Made by a program: the position numbers and the translations under genes. From assembly GCF_002797445.1 (NCBI RefSeq), contig NZ_PGEP01000001.1, forward strand, positions 2,356,501 to 2,420,500: 64,000 nt of DNA, given 5' to 3'. This document shows, piece by piece, positions 17,279 through 27,267 of this stretch (positions within the stretch are counted from its first letter, which is position 1; every line of letters begins with the position of its first letter). The notes beneath the pieces were generated by a model. The model was not told the DNA's origin. It did not search any database and worked only from the letters and a program-made list of their open reading frames with translations. The stretch is from Acidovorax sp. 69 (GTDB lineage: Bacteria; Pseudomonadota; Gammaproteobacteria; Burkholderiales; Burkholderiaceae_C).

Positions 17279-18289
17279 TTACTTGGCCGTCGACTTGGGC
17301 TGGCTGTCGTCCACCTTCACGGTGAACTTGCCGGCCAGGATGTCGGCCTCTTTGGCCTTGACCTTGGCGACGATGTCGGCGGGCACTTTTTTCTCGAAGG
17401 TACCCAGCGGCGCCAGCTCAGAGCCCTTGTGCTTCATCATCGAATACGGGCCGTAGTCCTCGGGCGTGAACTTGCCTTCTTTGACCAGCTTCAATGCGCG
17501 TTCGATGCTGGGCTCCATGTGCCACAGGGCCGATGCCACCACGGTGTCGGGGTACTGCTCTTGCGTGTTGATCACGTTGCCGATGGCGAGCTTGCCTTTT
17601 TCCTTGGCGGCATCCGACACACCAAAACGCTCGGCGTAGAGCACGTCGGCGCCTTTGTCGATCATGGCAAAGGTAGCTTCCTTGGCTTTTGGTGGGTCGA
17701 ACCAGCTGTTGATGAAGGTGATGGTGAACTCGACCTTGGGATTCGTCTCTTTCGCGCCCGCCATGAAGGCGTGCATCAGGCGGTTGACCTCGGGGATGGG
17801 GAAGCCTCCCACCATGCCGATCTTGTTGGACTTGGTCATGCCGCCCGCAATCATGCCGGACAGGTAAGCGGGCTCCTGGATGTAGTTGTCGAACACGCTG
17901 AAGTTGGGCGCCTGCGGCTTGCCCGACGAGCCGAGCAGGAACGATGTTTTGGGGAAGTCTTTGGCCACCTTGCGGGCGGCGGCTTCTACCGCAAAGGCCT
18001 CGCCCACGATGAGCTGGTTGCCACCGGTGGCGTACTCGCGCATCACGCGTTCGTAGTCGGCGTTGCTGACGTTTTCGCTGGCCTTGTATTCGATCTCGCC
18101 ACGGGCTTCGGCGGCCTTCAGCGCCTTGTGGATGCGGCTGACCCATTGCTGCTCAAAGGGCACCGTGTAGATCGCCGCGACCTTGGTCTTGGACTGCGCT
18201 GTGGCCAAAGAGGGTGCCATTGCCATGGCGGCCGAGAGGGCCATGGAAGTGCAGAGCAGGCGTCCGGTGAAGATGCGGCGAGTGGTCAT
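17279..18289 (-). CDS. BmpA-family nucleoside-binding protein
   Basis: This 336-residue periplasmic solute-binding protein is of the BMP (PnrA-like) family, which binds purine and pyrimidine nucleosides. The signal peptide covers residues 1-32 (MTTRRIFTGRLLCTSMALS..., cleavage near ATAQ); a TTRRIF stretch makes Tat export possible. Family hallmarks are the AAIYTVPFEQQWVSRIHKAL start, YIQEPAYLSGMIAG near residue 140 and a conserved FINSWFDPPKAKEA segment. It heads the importer operon and is followed by a strong terminator hairpin. Confidence 0.92.
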   Translation of the reverse strand: MTTRRIFTGRLLCTSMALSAAMAMAPSLATAQSKTKVAAIYTVPFEQQWVSRIHKALKAAEARGEIEYKASENVSNADYERVMREYATGGNQLIVGEAFAVEAAARKVAKDFPKTSFLLGSSGKPQAPNFSVFDNYIQEPAYLSGMIAGGMTKSNKIGMVGGFPIPEVNRLMHAFMAGAKETNPKVEFTITFINSWFDPPKAKEATFAMIDKGADVLYAERFGVSDAAKEKGKLAIGNVINTQEQYPDTVVASALWHMEPSIERALKLVKEGKFTPEDYGPYSMMKHKGSELAPLGTFEKKVPADIVAKVKAKEADILAGKFTVKVDDSQPKSTAK

Positions 18290-18448
18290 GGTGGGGGTCC
18301 TTTAGACAAGCAAACAAGGAAGTGGGATTTGCCATTACCAAGCAAGGAGCGCGCCAGTGGGCCGGGGACTTGGGCAAACCGCAGGCAAGTCTGCCAGAGG
18401 AAAGCCACCAAGTGGTAAAAAATGTGACGGCTTGATGAGGCCCCATGC

Positions 18449-18486
18449 AAAAAGCCACCTCCAGGCGATGAGGCCTTGCGGTGGCT
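18449..18486 (-). terminator. Intrinsic terminator after upp
   Basis: AGCCACC (18453-18459) and GGTGGCT (18480-18486) form a stem that continues inward as AGGC/GCCT. On the minus strand it is followed by TTTTT. It ends the upp transcript before the bmpA promoter region. Confidence 0.7.
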
Positions 18487-18512
18487 GGTGTGGGTGGCGT
18501 GGCGCCGTGCGC

Positions 18513-19142
18513 TTATTTGGTGCCAAAAATGCGGTCGCCCGCATCGCCCAGGCCCGGCAGGATGTAGCCATGGTCGCTCAGCTCGCGGTCGATCGCGGCG
18601 GTGAAGATCGGCACATCGGGGTGGGCTTTTTGCATGGTGGCGATGCCTTCCGGTGCAGCCAGCAGGCACACGAACTTGATGGAGCGGGGGTTGAGCTTCT
18701 TGAGGCGGTCCACGCAGGCAGAGGCAGAGTTGCCGGTGGCCAGCATGGGGTCGACCACGATGATGTCGCGCTCGTCCATTTCGGCGGGCATCTTGAAGTA
18801 GTACTCCACGGGCTGCAGCGTGGCCGGGTCGCGGTACAGGCCGATGTGGCCCACACGGGCGCCGGGCACCACGTTGAGCATGCCGTCCAGAAACCCGTTG
18901 CCCGCGCGCAGGATGGACACCAGCACCAGCTTCTTGCCGTCGATCATCTGGCCGGTCATGGTCTCCAGCGGGGTCTCGATCTGCACGTCTTGCAGCGGCA
19001 TATCGCGCGTCACCTCGTAGGCCATCAGCGTGGACAGCTCGCCCAGCAGGCGGCGAAAGCTGTTGGTGCTGGCGTCCTTTTTGCGCATGAGCGTGAGCTT
19101 GTGCTGGACCAAGGGGTGGGTGATGACGGTGACGTTACTCAT
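18513..19142 (-). CDS. upp: Uracil phosphoribosyltransferase
   Basis: It converts uracil and PRPP to UMP in pyrimidine salvage. The 209-residue length is standard. The PRPP-binding motif is [17 protein letters not shown] near residue 124, and the family C-terminus [14 protein letters not shown] is intact. The start [16 protein letters not shown] at 19142 is the conserved one. The neighbouring BmpA-type importer and the cytosine-deaminase-like gene would feed it with nucleosides and uracil. A terminator follows it. Confidence 0.97.
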   Translation of the reverse strand: MSNVTVITHPLVQHKLTLMRKKDASTNSFRRLLGELSTLMAYEVTRDMPLQDVQIETPLETMTGQMIDGKKLVLVSILRAGNGFLDGMLNVVPGARVGHIGLYRDPATLQPVEYYFKMPAEMDERDIIVVDPMLATGNSASACVDRLKKLNPRSIKFVCLLAAPEGIATMQKAHPDVPIFTAAIDRELSDHGYILPGLGDAGDRIFGTK

Positions 19143-19220
19143 GGGAAACCTGAAATGAGGGCCGAGGGTCCTGCGCCTTGGCACAGCCAAACCTCTACCA
19201 GACAGTAAAAAAAGTGTGGG

Positions 19221-20195
19221 CTAGTCTGCCAGAAACCGGGCGTAGCGCGACAAATCCACGTTGCCGCCGCTGATGAGGATGCCCACACGCGCCCCATGCA
19301 CGTCCACATTGCCGTGCTGTGCCCCGGCAAACGCGAGCGCGCCTGTGGGTTCCACCACGATCTTCATGCGTTCGGCAAAAAACCGCAGGGCCTCGACCAG
19401 CTGCTCGTCGGTGGCGGTGACCATGTCGTCGGCCAGGCGCTGGATGATGGGGAAGGTGAGTTGGCCCAGCGCCTGGGTCTGCGCTCCATCGGCAATGGTG
19501 TGGGGTGTGGGGATCTGCACCACATGGCCTGCGCGTACCGACTGCTGCCCGTCGTTGCCCGCCTCGGGCTCAACGCCCACCACGCGGCAATGAGGGGCCA
19601 GTGCCTCGGCCGCCAGCAGGCTGCCCGCCAGCAGGCCACCACCGCCTACGCACACAAACAGGTAGTCCAGGTCGGGCACTTCCTCGAAGAGTTCTTTGGC
19701 CGCGGTACCCTGACCGGCAATGACCTGTGGGTGGTCGTAGGGCGGCACCAGGGTCATGCCGCGTTCCAGGGCCAGGTGGCGGCTGATGACCTCTCGGTCT
19801 TCGGTGTAGCGGTTGTAGGTAACGACCTGCGCGCCGTAGTCGCGTGTGGCGGCCATTTTGGAGGCGGGGGCGTCCTCGGGCATGACGATGACGGCTGGCA
19901 TGTCGAGCAGCCGGGCCGACAGTGCAATGGCCTGGGCGTGGTTACCCGCCGAGAAAGCCAGCACACCGCGCTCGCGCTGCTCGTCGGTGAACTGGGCCAA
20001 GGTATTGAACGCGCCCCGAAACTTGAAGGCGCCGGTGCGCTGCAGGTTCTCGCACTTGAAGAACAGTTGTGCGCCCAGAAGGGTGTCGGCGGTGGTGGAG
20101 CGCAGCACGGGCGTGTGGTGTGCCATGCCCTTGAGGCGGTGCGCGGCGACTGCCACGTCGTCGTAGGTGGGGGGGGTGAGGCTGAGCAAGGTCAT
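19221..20195 (-). CDS. Threonine/serine dehydratase-family PLP enzyme
   Basis: This 324-residue fold-type II PLP enzyme has the lysine motif KFRGAFNTL near residue 57, FSAGNHAQAIA near 82 for the amide-binding loop, and the phosphate-binding glycine loop VGGGGLLAGS near 181. There is no C-terminal ACT regulatory domain, so it is the short catabolic type and not the feedback-regulated IlvA. Proteins this similar are often assigned as threo-3-hydroxyaspartate ammonia-lyase or serine racemase-like, so the substrate is open. The start MTLLSLTPPTYDDV at 20195 is preferred; a longer frame upstream has no conserved sequence. Confidence 0.88.
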   Translation of the reverse strand: MTLLSLTPPTYDDVAVAAHRLKGMAHHTPVLRSTTADTLLGAQLFFKCENLQRTGAFKFRGAFNTLAQFTDEQRERGVLAFSAGNHAQAIALSARLLDMPAVIVMPEDAPASKMAATRDYGAQVVTYNRYTEDREVISRHLALERGMTLVPPYDHPQVIAGQGTAAKELFEEVPDLDYLFVCVGGGGLLAGSLLAAEALAPHCRVVGVEPEAGNDGQQSVRAGHVVQIPTPHTIADGAQTQALGQLTFPIIQRLADDMVTATDEQLVEALRFFAERMKIVVEPTGALAFAGAQHGNVDVHGARVGILISGGNVDLSRYARFLAD

Positions 20196-20310
20196 GGCGA
20201 CGGCATCCTTGTGGCTGGGGGCGGGCGGTGGCCTGCTCCCGTGTGCATCAGATGATAGCCCGTTGCCTTGCCATTTCAAGCAAAAAGACCCGCAAGCGCC
20301 GGTAGCGTTT

Positions 20311-20336
20311 GCCTGAGCAGCTATAGATTTTGATAC
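20311..20336 (-). repeat. Partial dispersed palindromic element
   Basis: Read on the minus strand, TATCAAAATCTATAGCTGCT matches the left half of the 50-60 bp element family; the AGCGCTT hairpin is missing. It lies in the gap between the dehydratase and crotonase genes. A short hairpin GATACCG/CGGTATC follows at 20333-20361. Confidence 0.5.
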
Positions 20337-20362
20337 CGCAGCAGCGTCAGGCCCGGTATCGT

Positions 20363-21208
20363 TCAGCCCAGTTCGCTGAACCGTTTCAGCGGTGTGAGCG
20401 CCGGGAACTCTCCCGCGCGCTTGTGCTTCATGGCTGTGACCGATTCGCGCACATGCTTGTTGCTCCAGATGGCGCCTTGCAGCCAGCCCATCTGGCGCAG
20501 GCTGTCTTCCACGCTGTGGTCGCGCGCGTAGTTCACGGCCTGTTTGGTGCCCCAGATCGCCACGGGGGGTTTGGACGCGATCTCCTTCGCGCATTGCAAG
20601 GCGGCGGCGACCATGGCTTCCTGGGTGTCGAACACTTCGTTGACCAGACCGTAGCCGAGGGCCTTGGCGGCACTCAGGCGGCGGCCGGTGTAGGCCAGCT
20701 CTTTGACCACGCCCAGCGGGATGAGCTTGGGCAGACGCTGCAGGGTGCCCACGTCGGCCACCATGCCGATGTTGATTTCCTGGATGCAGAAGAACGCGTC
20801 GGCCGTGGCGTAGCGGATGCAGCCTGCCGTGACCATGTCCACTGCGCCACCGATGCAGCCGCCATGGATGGCCATGATGACGGGGATGCGCAGGTTGTCG
20901 ATGCGGGTGAAGGTGGCCTGCATGTCGGTCAGCAGGTCAAAAATGGCGGCGCGGCCTTCGGGGCTCTGGTCGTCCATGGTGATGGCGCCGCCAAAGGTTT
21001 CGAGCGCCATGCCCGCGCTGAAGTGCTTGCCGGTGCTGCTGATGACCAGTGCCCGCGCCTCGCCCGCCTGGTGCAGTTGGGCCAGCACCGCGTCCAGCTC
21101 GCGCCAGAAGGTGGGGTGCATGGTGTTCATGGCCTCGGGTTTGTTCAGTACCAGATGGGCCACATGGTCAGTGATGCTGAGGGAAAAGCAGGTGAGGGTG
21201 GTGTTCAT
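20363..21208 (-). CDS. Enoyl-CoA hydratase/isomerase (crotonase) family protein
   Basis: This 281-residue protein has the crotonase fold. The oxyanion-hole region is seen as SSTGKHFSAGMAL near residue 57 and IHGGCIGGAVDMVTAGCIRYA near 118. In the second half the usual catalytic Glu region reads CIQEINIGMVADVGTLQRLP, with the Asp of VADVG matching dienoyl-CoA isomerase-type members, so isomerase activity is possible. The start MNTTLTCFSLSITDHV at 21208 is chosen because upstream in-frame codons overlap a palindromic element. It has no obvious functional partner here. Confidence 0.88.
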   Translation of the reverse strand: MNTTLTCFSLSITDHVAHLVLNKPEAMNTMHPTFWRELDAVLAQLHQAGEARALVISSTGKHFSAGMALETFGGAITMDDQSPEGRAAIFDLLTDMQATFTRIDNLRIPVIMAIHGGCIGGAVDMVTAGCIRYATADAFFCIQEINIGMVADVGTLQRLPKLIPLGVVKELAYTGRRLSAAKALGYGLVNEVFDTQEAMVAAALQCAKEIASKPPVAIWGTKQAVNYARDHSVEDSLRQMGWLQGAIWSNKHVRESVTAMKHKRAGEFPALTPLKRFSELG

Positions 21209-21275
21209 GGGCTGGCACTGTAGACCCGTCGGCGCACTGCGGGTCGTCACCTGGGTGACTTGAAGTGGATATGGG

Positions 21276-21335
21276 TGAAATGGGCCTCCAGCGCTTGTAA
21301 ATAAAGCGCTGACAGCTATCAAATCAGGAGTTTTT
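21276..21335 (-). repeat. Dispersed palindromic element, copy 3
   Basis: On the minus strand it reads TTGATAGCTGTC, then the perfect hairpin AGCGCTT/AAGCGCT around a seven-base loop, then GGAGGCCCATTT. It lies in the 174-bp gap between the crotonase and glycine-rich protein genes. Confidence 0.75.
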
Positions 21336-21382
21336 GTGGCAAGGGCCGTGGTTTTGAGGTGTTTCGCCGGGAGGCGTGCTGC

Positions 21383-22204
21383 TCAATCGCCGCCGCCCCC
21401 TCCGCAGCCACCGCCGCCATCTCCACCACCATCCCCGCCGCCGTCGCCACCTCCGCCGTCCGAACTTTCGGCGCCGCCGAAGTCGCCCGAGCTGCCGCTG
21501 TAGCTGCCGTCTGAGAAGCTGGTGCCGCAGTAGCTGTCACCACCACTGCCGCCCGCGTCGCTCTTGCGGGCGATGTCGGAGCAGTCGGGCACATAGGTGA
21601 AGCCTGCAGCGATGGCGAACTTGGCATCCAGCGCAAACAGCAGGGGCAAGCGGCTGGGAGCCTTGGGGTCGATGGATTCCTCCTTGCACACCCAGTACCA
21701 GCAGCGGCGCAGGCCATCGTTGTGGCGCGCCTTTTTGCCCAGCGCTTCGGCGGGGGTGTGGTGCAGAAAGAAACCCAGGGCGTTGTGGCACCAGGTTTTG
21801 TAGGCCTGGGTGTGCAGAATGAACTCATGCCACAGCGCATCGACCGCCTTGGAGGGCATGGCCACAAACTGTTGGTTGCCACGCAGGCAGGCCATGAAAA
21901 ACTGGCGCAAGCCGCGCTCGACCAGTTCGCAGTCGCGGGGGCTCAGGTGGGGGTAGGTTTCGCGCAGTTTGCGCTGTAGAAAACGGGGCAGGGGGGCTTC
22001 ACGGATGTAGCGCTCGCGGACTGCGGTGGTCCAGCGGATGACGAGTGCAGTGATCGCCACCGTGACAAATACATAGAGCACCCAGGTCCACTTCGGCCGC
22101 CATGCGCCGGCAAACACGCCGATGAACGCGAGGACCCAGAGGAGGATGGCCGCCTGGGCCGCTTTGTGGCCCCAGCGCACCAGGGCGTGTTCGACTCGTT
22201 GCAT
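21383..22204 (-). CDS. Membrane protein with glycine-rich domain and Gly/Cys-rich tail
   Basis: This 273-residue protein has two hydrophobic segments (about residues 17-34 and 40-57) and a cytosolic or periplasmic helical domain. That domain contains VDALWHEFILHTQAY and GFFLHHTP, a motif known from glycine-rich-domain (DUF1399-like) proteins. The C-terminal tail is low-complexity (about residue 220 onward), made of Gly, Ser and Asp and ending in GGGGCGGGGGD. Similar Gly/Cys tails occur in small bacterial membrane proteins of unknown role. No function is assigned. The tail has a repetitive GGDGGG code that could vary in length between strains. Confidence 0.75.
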   Translation of the reverse strand: MQRVEHALVRWGHKAAQAAILLWVLAFIGVFAGAWRPKWTWVLYVFVTVAITALVIRWTTAVRERYIREAPLPRFLQRKLRETYPHLSPRDCELVERGLRQFFMACLRGNQQFVAMPSKAVDALWHEFILHTQAYKTWCHNALGFFLHHTPAEALGKKARHNDGLRRCWYWVCKEESIDPKAPSRLPLLFALDAKFAIAAGFTYVPDCSDIARKSDAGGSGGDSYCGTSFSDGSYSGSSGDFGGAESSDGGGGDGGGDGGGDGGGGCGGGGGD

Positions 22205-22373
22205 CGTCCCTCCTTGTTGTTGTGATGTGGTTCAGCCATTGCACGGCGGCAATGTGACGAATGCATGACATTCGTGTGGCATTGTCGTCACGCTGTCATC
22301 TTTTGACACCACATCAAGGAGGGCCCGTGTGCGGGCGCAGGGGTGGTGCGCATCCCTGCGACGGCCGCAACGT

Positions 22374-23912
22374 TCAGCGCCGCTTGCTGTTACCCCCGAA
22401 GATGCCGCCCAGTACGCCGCGCAGAATCTCCTTGCCCAGCGAGGTGCCCATGGTACGCACGGCCGACTTGGCCATGGTTTGCGCCAGGCCGTCGCGTTTG
22501 CCGCCGCGTGGGCCGGTGGTGCCAAACAACACATCGTTCAGGCCGCCGAGCAGGCCACCGCCTTCTTCGGCAGGTACTCCGGTAGCGACGCTGCCATTTC
22601 CGCCGCCCGCAGCGTTGCCCGCCTGCTCGCCCGCTTCAGCGGCCCGGCCCTTGAGTTTTTCGTAGGCCGATTCGCGGTCCACCACCTTTTCATACACGCC
22701 GGCCACGAGCGAGCTGGCCATCAGCGCCTGGCGCTGCTGCGGGGTGATGGGGCCCAACTGGCTGCCGGGCGGCAGCACAAACACCCGCTCGGTGATGCTG
22801 GGGCGACCCTTGGCATCGAGAAAGCTCACCAGTGCCTCGCCCACGGCCAGTTCGGTGATGGCGGTTTCGATATCGAGGCCTGGCTTTTGCCGCATGGTGG
22901 TGGCGGTGGCCTTGACGGCCTTCTGGTCGCGTGGGGTGAAGGCGCGCAGCGCATGCTGCACGCGGTTGCCCAGCTGGGCCAGCACGCTGTCGGGGATGTC
23001 GAGCGGGTTCTGCGTGACGAAGTACACCCCCACGCCCTTGGAACGCACCAGGCGCACCACCAGTTCGATGCGCTCGACCAGCACCTTGGGCGCCTCGTTG
23101 AACAGCAGGTGGGCCTCGTCGAAGAAGAACACGAGCTTGGGTTGCTCGGGGTCGCCGATTTCGGGCAGCTGCTCGAACAGCTCGGACAGCATCCACAACA
23201 AAAACGTGGCATACAGGCGTGGCGAGTTCATGAGCTTGTCGGCGGCCAGGATGTTGACCACACCGTGGCCATCCACCGTCTGCATGAAGTCGTTGATGTT
23301 GAGCATGGGCTCGCCAAAGAACTGCGTGCCGCCCTGCTGCTCGATCTGCAGCAGCCCGCGCTGGATGGCGCCCACGCTGGCAGCGCTGACGTTGCCGTAT
23401 TCGGTGGTGAACTCCTTGGCGTTGTCGCCCACGTACTGGAGCATGGCGCGCAGATCCTTCAGGTCCAGCAGCAGCATGCCGTTGTCGTCGGCGATCTTGA
23501 ACACCAGGTTGAGCACGCCCAGCTGGGTCTCGTTGAGGTTGAGCATGCGGCCCAGCAGCAACGGCCCCATGTCCGACACCGTGGCGCGCACGGGGTGGCC
23601 CTGCTCGCCAAACACGTCCCACAGCGTGGTGGGGCAGGCCAAGGGGGCGGGCAGGTCCAGGCCGCGCTCCTTGAGCACAGCAGCCAGCTTGTCGCCAATC
23701 TTGCCGGGTTGGCTGGCGCCGGTCAGGTCGCCCTTCACGTCGGCCATGAACACTGGCACCCCGATGCGCGAGAAATTTTCGGCCAGGGTCTGCAGCGTCA
23801 CCGTCTTGCCGGTGCCGGTAGCGCCGGTGATGAGCCCGTGGCGGTTGGCCAGGCCCGGCAGGAGGTGGCATTCAATCGTGTCGTGCTTGGCAATCAGCAT
23901 GGGTTCGGCCAT
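22374..23912 (-). CDS. yjgR: YjgR/DUF853-type HerA-like ATPase
   Basis: This 512-residue P-loop ATPase belongs to the HerA/FtsK superfamily. Walker A is [11 protein letters not shown] near residues 29-39, Walker B is [13 protein letters not shown] near 268-280, and a sensor-like [10 protein letters not shown] follows near 318. The C-terminal part after about residue 425 is Ala/Gly-rich and flexible and ends in a basic NSKRR. The family is widespread, and its biological role is poorly defined; DNA or membrane translocation is assumed by homology to HerA. It is transcribed divergently from yebC with an 80-bp gap. Confidence 0.9.
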   Translation of the reverse strand: MAEPMLIAKHDTIECHLLPGLANRHGLITGATGTGKTVTLQTLAENFSRIGVPVFMADVKGDLTGASQPGKIGDKLAAVLKERGLDLPAPLACPTTLWDVFGEQGHPVRATVSDMGPLLLGRMLNLNETQLGVLNLVFKIADDNGMLLLDLKDLRAMLQYVGDNAKEFTTEYGNVSAASVGAIQRGLLQIEQQGGTQFFGEPMLNINDFMQTVDGHGVVNILAADKLMNSPRLYATFLLWMLSELFEQLPEIGDPEQPKLVFFFDEAHLLFNEAPKVLVERIELVVRLVRSKGVGVYFVTQNPLDIPDSVLAQLGNRVQHALRAFTPRDQKAVKATATTMRQKPGLDIETAITELAVGEALVSFLDAKGRPSITERVFVLPPGSQLGPITPQQRQALMASSLVAGVYEKVVDRESAYEKLKGRAAEAGEQAGNAAGGGNGSVATGVPAEEGGGLLGGLNDVLFGTTGPRGGKRDGLAQTMAKSAVRTMGTSLGKEILRGVLGGIFGGNSKRR

Positions 23913-23992
23913 TTCAGGTTTCCTAGGAGGTGCGTGTCAGGCAAAAAGTAAAATCGCGCTCAGTAGATTAAATCAATACAAAAGGACTTCCC

Positions 23993-24712
23993 GTGGCAGG
24001 ACACAGTAAATGGGCGAATATCCAGCACCGCAAGGGGCGGCAGGATGAAAAACGCGGCAAGATCTGGACCCGCATCATTCGTGAAATCACTGTGGCAGCC
24101 CGTTCGGGCGGGGGCGATCTGTCGGCCAACCCCCGTTTGCGCCTGGCGGTGGACAAGGCCAAGGCGGCCAATATGCCCGCCGACCGCATCAAGTACAACA
24201 TCGACAAGGCCACCGGCAACGCCGAAGGCCTGACCTACGAAGAAATCCGCTACGAAGGCTATGGCATTGGTGGCGCGGCCATCATGATCGACACCATGAC
24301 CGACAACCGGGTGCGCACCGTGGCCGAAGTGCGGCACGCTTTCAGCAAACTCGGCGGCAACATGGGCACCGAGGGCTCGGTGGTGTTCCAGTTCAAGCAC
24401 TGTGGCCAGCTGATTTTTGCCCCCGGCACCAGCGAAGACAAGGTCATGGAGGTGGCGTTGGAGGCGGGCGCCGAAGACGTGGTGACCGATGACGACGGCG
24501 CACTGGAAGTGTTGACCGCCCCCGCCGACTTTGAGGCCGTGAAGAACGCTCTGGAGGCCGCAGGCCTGACCCCCGAACTGGCCAGCGTGACCATGCGGGC
24601 CGAAAACACCATCGAACTGACGGGTGACGACGCCGCTCGCATGCAAAAACTGCTGGATGTGCTGGAAGACCTGGATGACACCCAGGAGGTGTATCACAAC
24701 GCGGCGCTGTGA
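23993..24712 (+). CDS. yebC: YebC/PmpR-family protein (DUF28)
   Basis: This is a 239-residue member of the YebC/TACO1 family. It is described as a transcriptional regulator in some bacteria and more recently as a translation factor relieving stalling at proline-rich stretches. The conserved start [17 protein letters not shown] and the central [16 protein letters not shown] motif are intact. Translation starts at a GTG. It is upstream of purD with a 110-bp gap holding a fragment of the GC-rich repeat, so purD may have its own promoter. Confidence 0.95.
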   Translation: MAGHSKWANIQHRKGRQDEKRGKIWTRIIREITVAARSGGGDLSANPRLRLAVDKAKAANMPADRIKYNIDKATGNAEGLTYEEIRYEGYGIGGAAIMIDTMTDNRVRTVAEVRHAFSKLGGNMGTEGSVVFQFKHCGQLIFAPGTSEDKVMEVALEAGAEDVVTDDDGALEVLTAPADFEAVKNALEAAGLTPELASVTMRAENTIELTGDDAARMQKLLDVLEDLDDTQEVYHNAAL

Positions 24713-24822
24713 GCTTGCGCGGGCGCACCGCTTTTTCTTGCGTTGACCTGGTTTCCGACTGATATTTCCCCGAACTCCTCCCCGTAGCGAAGCGTTGCGA
24801 GTGGGGTTCACCAAAGGCTCCT

Positions 24823-26103
24823 ATGAAAGTACTTGTGATTGGTGGCGGCGGCCGTGAACACGCGATGGCGTGGAAACTGAGCGAGTCCCCCAAGGTGACC
24901 AAGGTGTATGTGGCGCCCGGCAACGGGGGCACGGCCTTGAACTCCAAGCTCGAAAACGTCGCCATCTCCGATGTGCGTGATTTGCGCGTCTGGGCCCAGG
25001 CCGAGAAAATCGCGCTGACCGTGGTGGGCCCCGAGGCCCCGCTGGCAGCGGGTGTGGTGGATGAGTTTCGCGCCCACGGTATGCGCATCTTTGGCCCCAC
25101 CAAGGCGGCTGCACAACTCGAAAGCTCCAAGGCGTTCAGCAAAGCCTTCATGCGCCGTCATGGTATTCCCACGGCTGACTACGACACCTTTACCGACCCG
25201 GCAGCCGCCCACGCCTTTGTGGAACGGCTGGGCGCCCCCATCGTCATCAAGGCCGACGGCCTGGCTGCGGGCAAGGGTGTGGTGGTGGCCATGACGCTGC
25301 AAGAGGCCCACGACGCCGTGGACTTCATGCTGGTGGACAACAAATATGGGGTGACACACAACGAAGGCGGTGCGCGCGTGGTGATCGAAGCCTTCCTGGA
25401 AGGTGAAGAGGCGTCGTTCATCGTGTTGTGTGATGGCAAAAATGTGGTGGCCCTGGCCACCAGCCAGGACCACAAGCGCCTGAAAGACGGCGACGAAGGC
25501 CCCAACACCGGTGGCATGGGCGCGTACTCGCCCGCGCCCGTGGTCACGGCCGACGTACACGCCCGCGCCATGCGCGAAATCATCCTGCCCACCATCCGTG
25601 GCATGGAAAAAGACGGTATTCCGTACACGGGTTTCCTGTATGCGGGCCTGATGATCGACGCCAAGGGCCAGCCCAAGACGTTGGAATTCAACTGCCGCAT
25701 GGGCGACCCCGAGACGCAGCCCATCCTGATGCGCCTGAAAAGCGATTTCAGCGACGTGATGGGCGCTGCGGCCGATGGCAAGCTCGACCAGATGGAACTG
25801 CAATGGGACCGCCGCACCGCGCTGGGTGTGGTGATGGCAGCCCATGGATACCCTGAGAACCCGCGCAAGGGTGACGCCATCACCGGCCTGCCAGCAGACG
25901 CGGATGACGCCGTGGTGTTCCACGCAGGCACGCAGTTGAAAGACGGCGTGGTCAGCGTCACGGGCGGCCGTGTGTTGTGCGTGACGGTGCTGGCAGACAG
26001 CGTCAAGCAGGCGCAGCAACGCGCCTACGACGTCGCGCGGGGCATTCATTTTGATGGCGCGCAGTACCGCCGTGACATTGGCTTTCGCGCCCTGAAAAGC
26101 TGA
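24823..26103 (+). CDS. purD: Phosphoribosylamine-glycine ligase
   Basis: It catalyses the second step of purine biosynthesis, joining glycine to 5-phosphoribosylamine with ATP. The 426 residues include the N-terminal [17 protein letters not shown], the ATP-grasp region [20 protein letters not shown] near residue 140, the [13 protein letters not shown] motif near 227 and the metal-binding [12 protein letters not shown] near 288. Its stop overlaps the hemF start (TGATG), so the two genes are translationally coupled. Confidence 0.97.
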   Translation: MKVLVIGGGGREHAMAWKLSESPKVTKVYVAPGNGGTALNSKLENVAISDVRDLRVWAQAEKIALTVVGPEAPLAAGVVDEFRAHGMRIFGPTKAAAQLESSKAFSKAFMRRHGIPTADYDTFTDPAAAHAFVERLGAPIVIKADGLAAGKGVVVAMTLQEAHDAVDFMLVDNKYGVTHNEGGARVVIEAFLEGEEASFIVLCDGKNVVALATSQDHKRLKDGDEGPNTGGMGAYSPAPVVTADVHARAMREIILPTIRGMEKDGIPYTGFLYAGLMIDAKGQPKTLEFNCRMGDPETQPILMRLKSDFSDVMGAAADGKLDQMELQWDRRTALGVVMAAHGYPENPRKGDAITGLPADADDAVVFHAGTQLKDGVVSVTGGRVLCVTVLADSVKQAQQRAYDVARGIHFDGAQYRRDIGFRALKS

Positions 26104-27074
26104 TGACAGGCGCTCAGACCTTGAATCCCGCCGATACGGTGGCCCAAGTGCGTGGCTATCTGCAGGGCTTGCAGGCGCGCATCACTGATGCGTTGGAGGC
26201 CGTGGAAGGCGAGGGCGGTGCACGTTTCCTGGCCGACGCCTGGAGCAAACCGCCCGGCGAGCCCCTGCAGGGCAACGGCATCACCAAGATCATGGAAGGT
26301 GGCCGCGTGTTCGAGCGCGCAGGCTGTGGCTTCAGTCATGTGCGCGGCCCGCAGTTGCCGCCATCGGCCACGCAGCACCGGCCCGAGTTGGCGGGCGCGC
26401 CGTTTGAGGCCATGGGCGTGTCATTGGTGTTCCACCCGCGCAACCCGTATGTGCCCACGGTGCACATGAATGTGCGCATGATCGCGGCGGGCCATCCGGG
26501 GCAGGCGCCGACCTGCTGGTTTGGCGGCGGCATGGACCTCACGCCGTACTACGGCTTTGAGGAAGATGCGGTGCACTTTCACCGCACCTGCCGCGATGCG
26601 CTGGCGCCGTTTGGCGGCGATAAATATCCGCGCTTCAAGCAGTGGTGCGATGAATACTTCTACCTCAAGCACCGCGCCGAGCAGCGTGGTGTGGGTGGCG
26701 TGTTTTACGACGACTTCTCGGAGCTGGGCTTTGAGCAGAGTCTGGCGATGACGCAGTCGGTGGGCGATGCTTTCCTGAAGGCCTACCTGCCCATCGTGGA
26801 AAAGCGCCAGAACCTGCCTTTTGGGGAACGTGAGCGTGACTTTCAGCTCTACCGCCGGGGCCGCTATGTCGAGTTCAACCTGGTGTGGGACCGGGGCACG
26901 CACTTTGGCCTTCAGTCGGGTGGGCGTACGGAGTCGATTTTGTTGTCCATGCCGCCACTGGTGTCGTGGTCGTACCAGCGTTCTGATGCCTCGGATTCGG
27001 CCGAAGCGGCGCTTTTGCAGCGCTTTTTGGTGCGCCGCGATTGGCTTGTGGATGGGGCTGCCGCTGCATCCTGA
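26103..27074 (+). CDS. hemF: Aerobic coproporphyrinogen III oxidase
   Basis: It performs the oxygen-dependent oxidative decarboxylation of coproporphyrinogen III to protoporphyrinogen IX in heme synthesis. The 323 residues carry the HemF signatures: [11 protein letters not shown] near residue 120, [18 protein letters not shown] near 139, FHRTCRDAL, and [33 protein letters not shown] near 257 (several motifs joined). The start ATG overlaps the purD stop. In related genomes nadD normally follows; here the next gene is rsfS after 193 bp. Confidence 0.97.
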   Translation: MTGAQTLNPADTVAQVRGYLQGLQARITDALEAVEGEGGARFLADAWSKPPGEPLQGNGITKIMEGGRVFERAGCGFSHVRGPQLPPSATQHRPELAGAPFEAMGVSLVFHPRNPYVPTVHMNVRMIAAGHPGQAPTCWFGGGMDLTPYYGFEEDAVHFHRTCRDALAPFGGDKYPRFKQWCDEYFYLKHRAEQRGVGGVFYDDFSELGFEQSLAMTQSVGDAFLKAYLPIVEKRQNLPFGERERDFQLYRRGRYVEFNLVWDRGTHFGLQSGGRTESILLSMPPLVSWSYQRSDASDSAEAALLQRFLVRRDWLVDGAAAAS

Positions 27075-27090
27075 AAGCCCTGAAAAGCGC

Positions 27091-27150
27091 AAAAGCTATA
27101 ATTTCAATAGCTGCCCGCGCTTTTCACACGAGCGCAAGAGGCCTAAAACA
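27091..27150 (+). repeat. Dispersed palindromic element, copy 4
   Basis: GCTATAATTTCAATAGCTGC is followed by an imperfect hairpin GCGCTT/AGCGC and AAGAGGCCTA. It lies just downstream of hemF, inside the stretch where nadD is expected. Confidence 0.7.
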
Positions 27151-27267
27151 CGTCAAACCGACGCAGCGTCCAAGCTCAACACCAGCGCAACACCCAAGGC
27201 GCAGCCCACTGGCTGCACGATGCGTTGCACGCTATATTGATTCCATTCTCTTTCTATTCACCGCCTG

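Noticed and set aside
18290..18452. Purine-type riboswitch in the bmpA leader
   Set aside because: I could not find the conserved three-way junction loops; only a weak ACTTGCC/CCCAAGT pairing is present.
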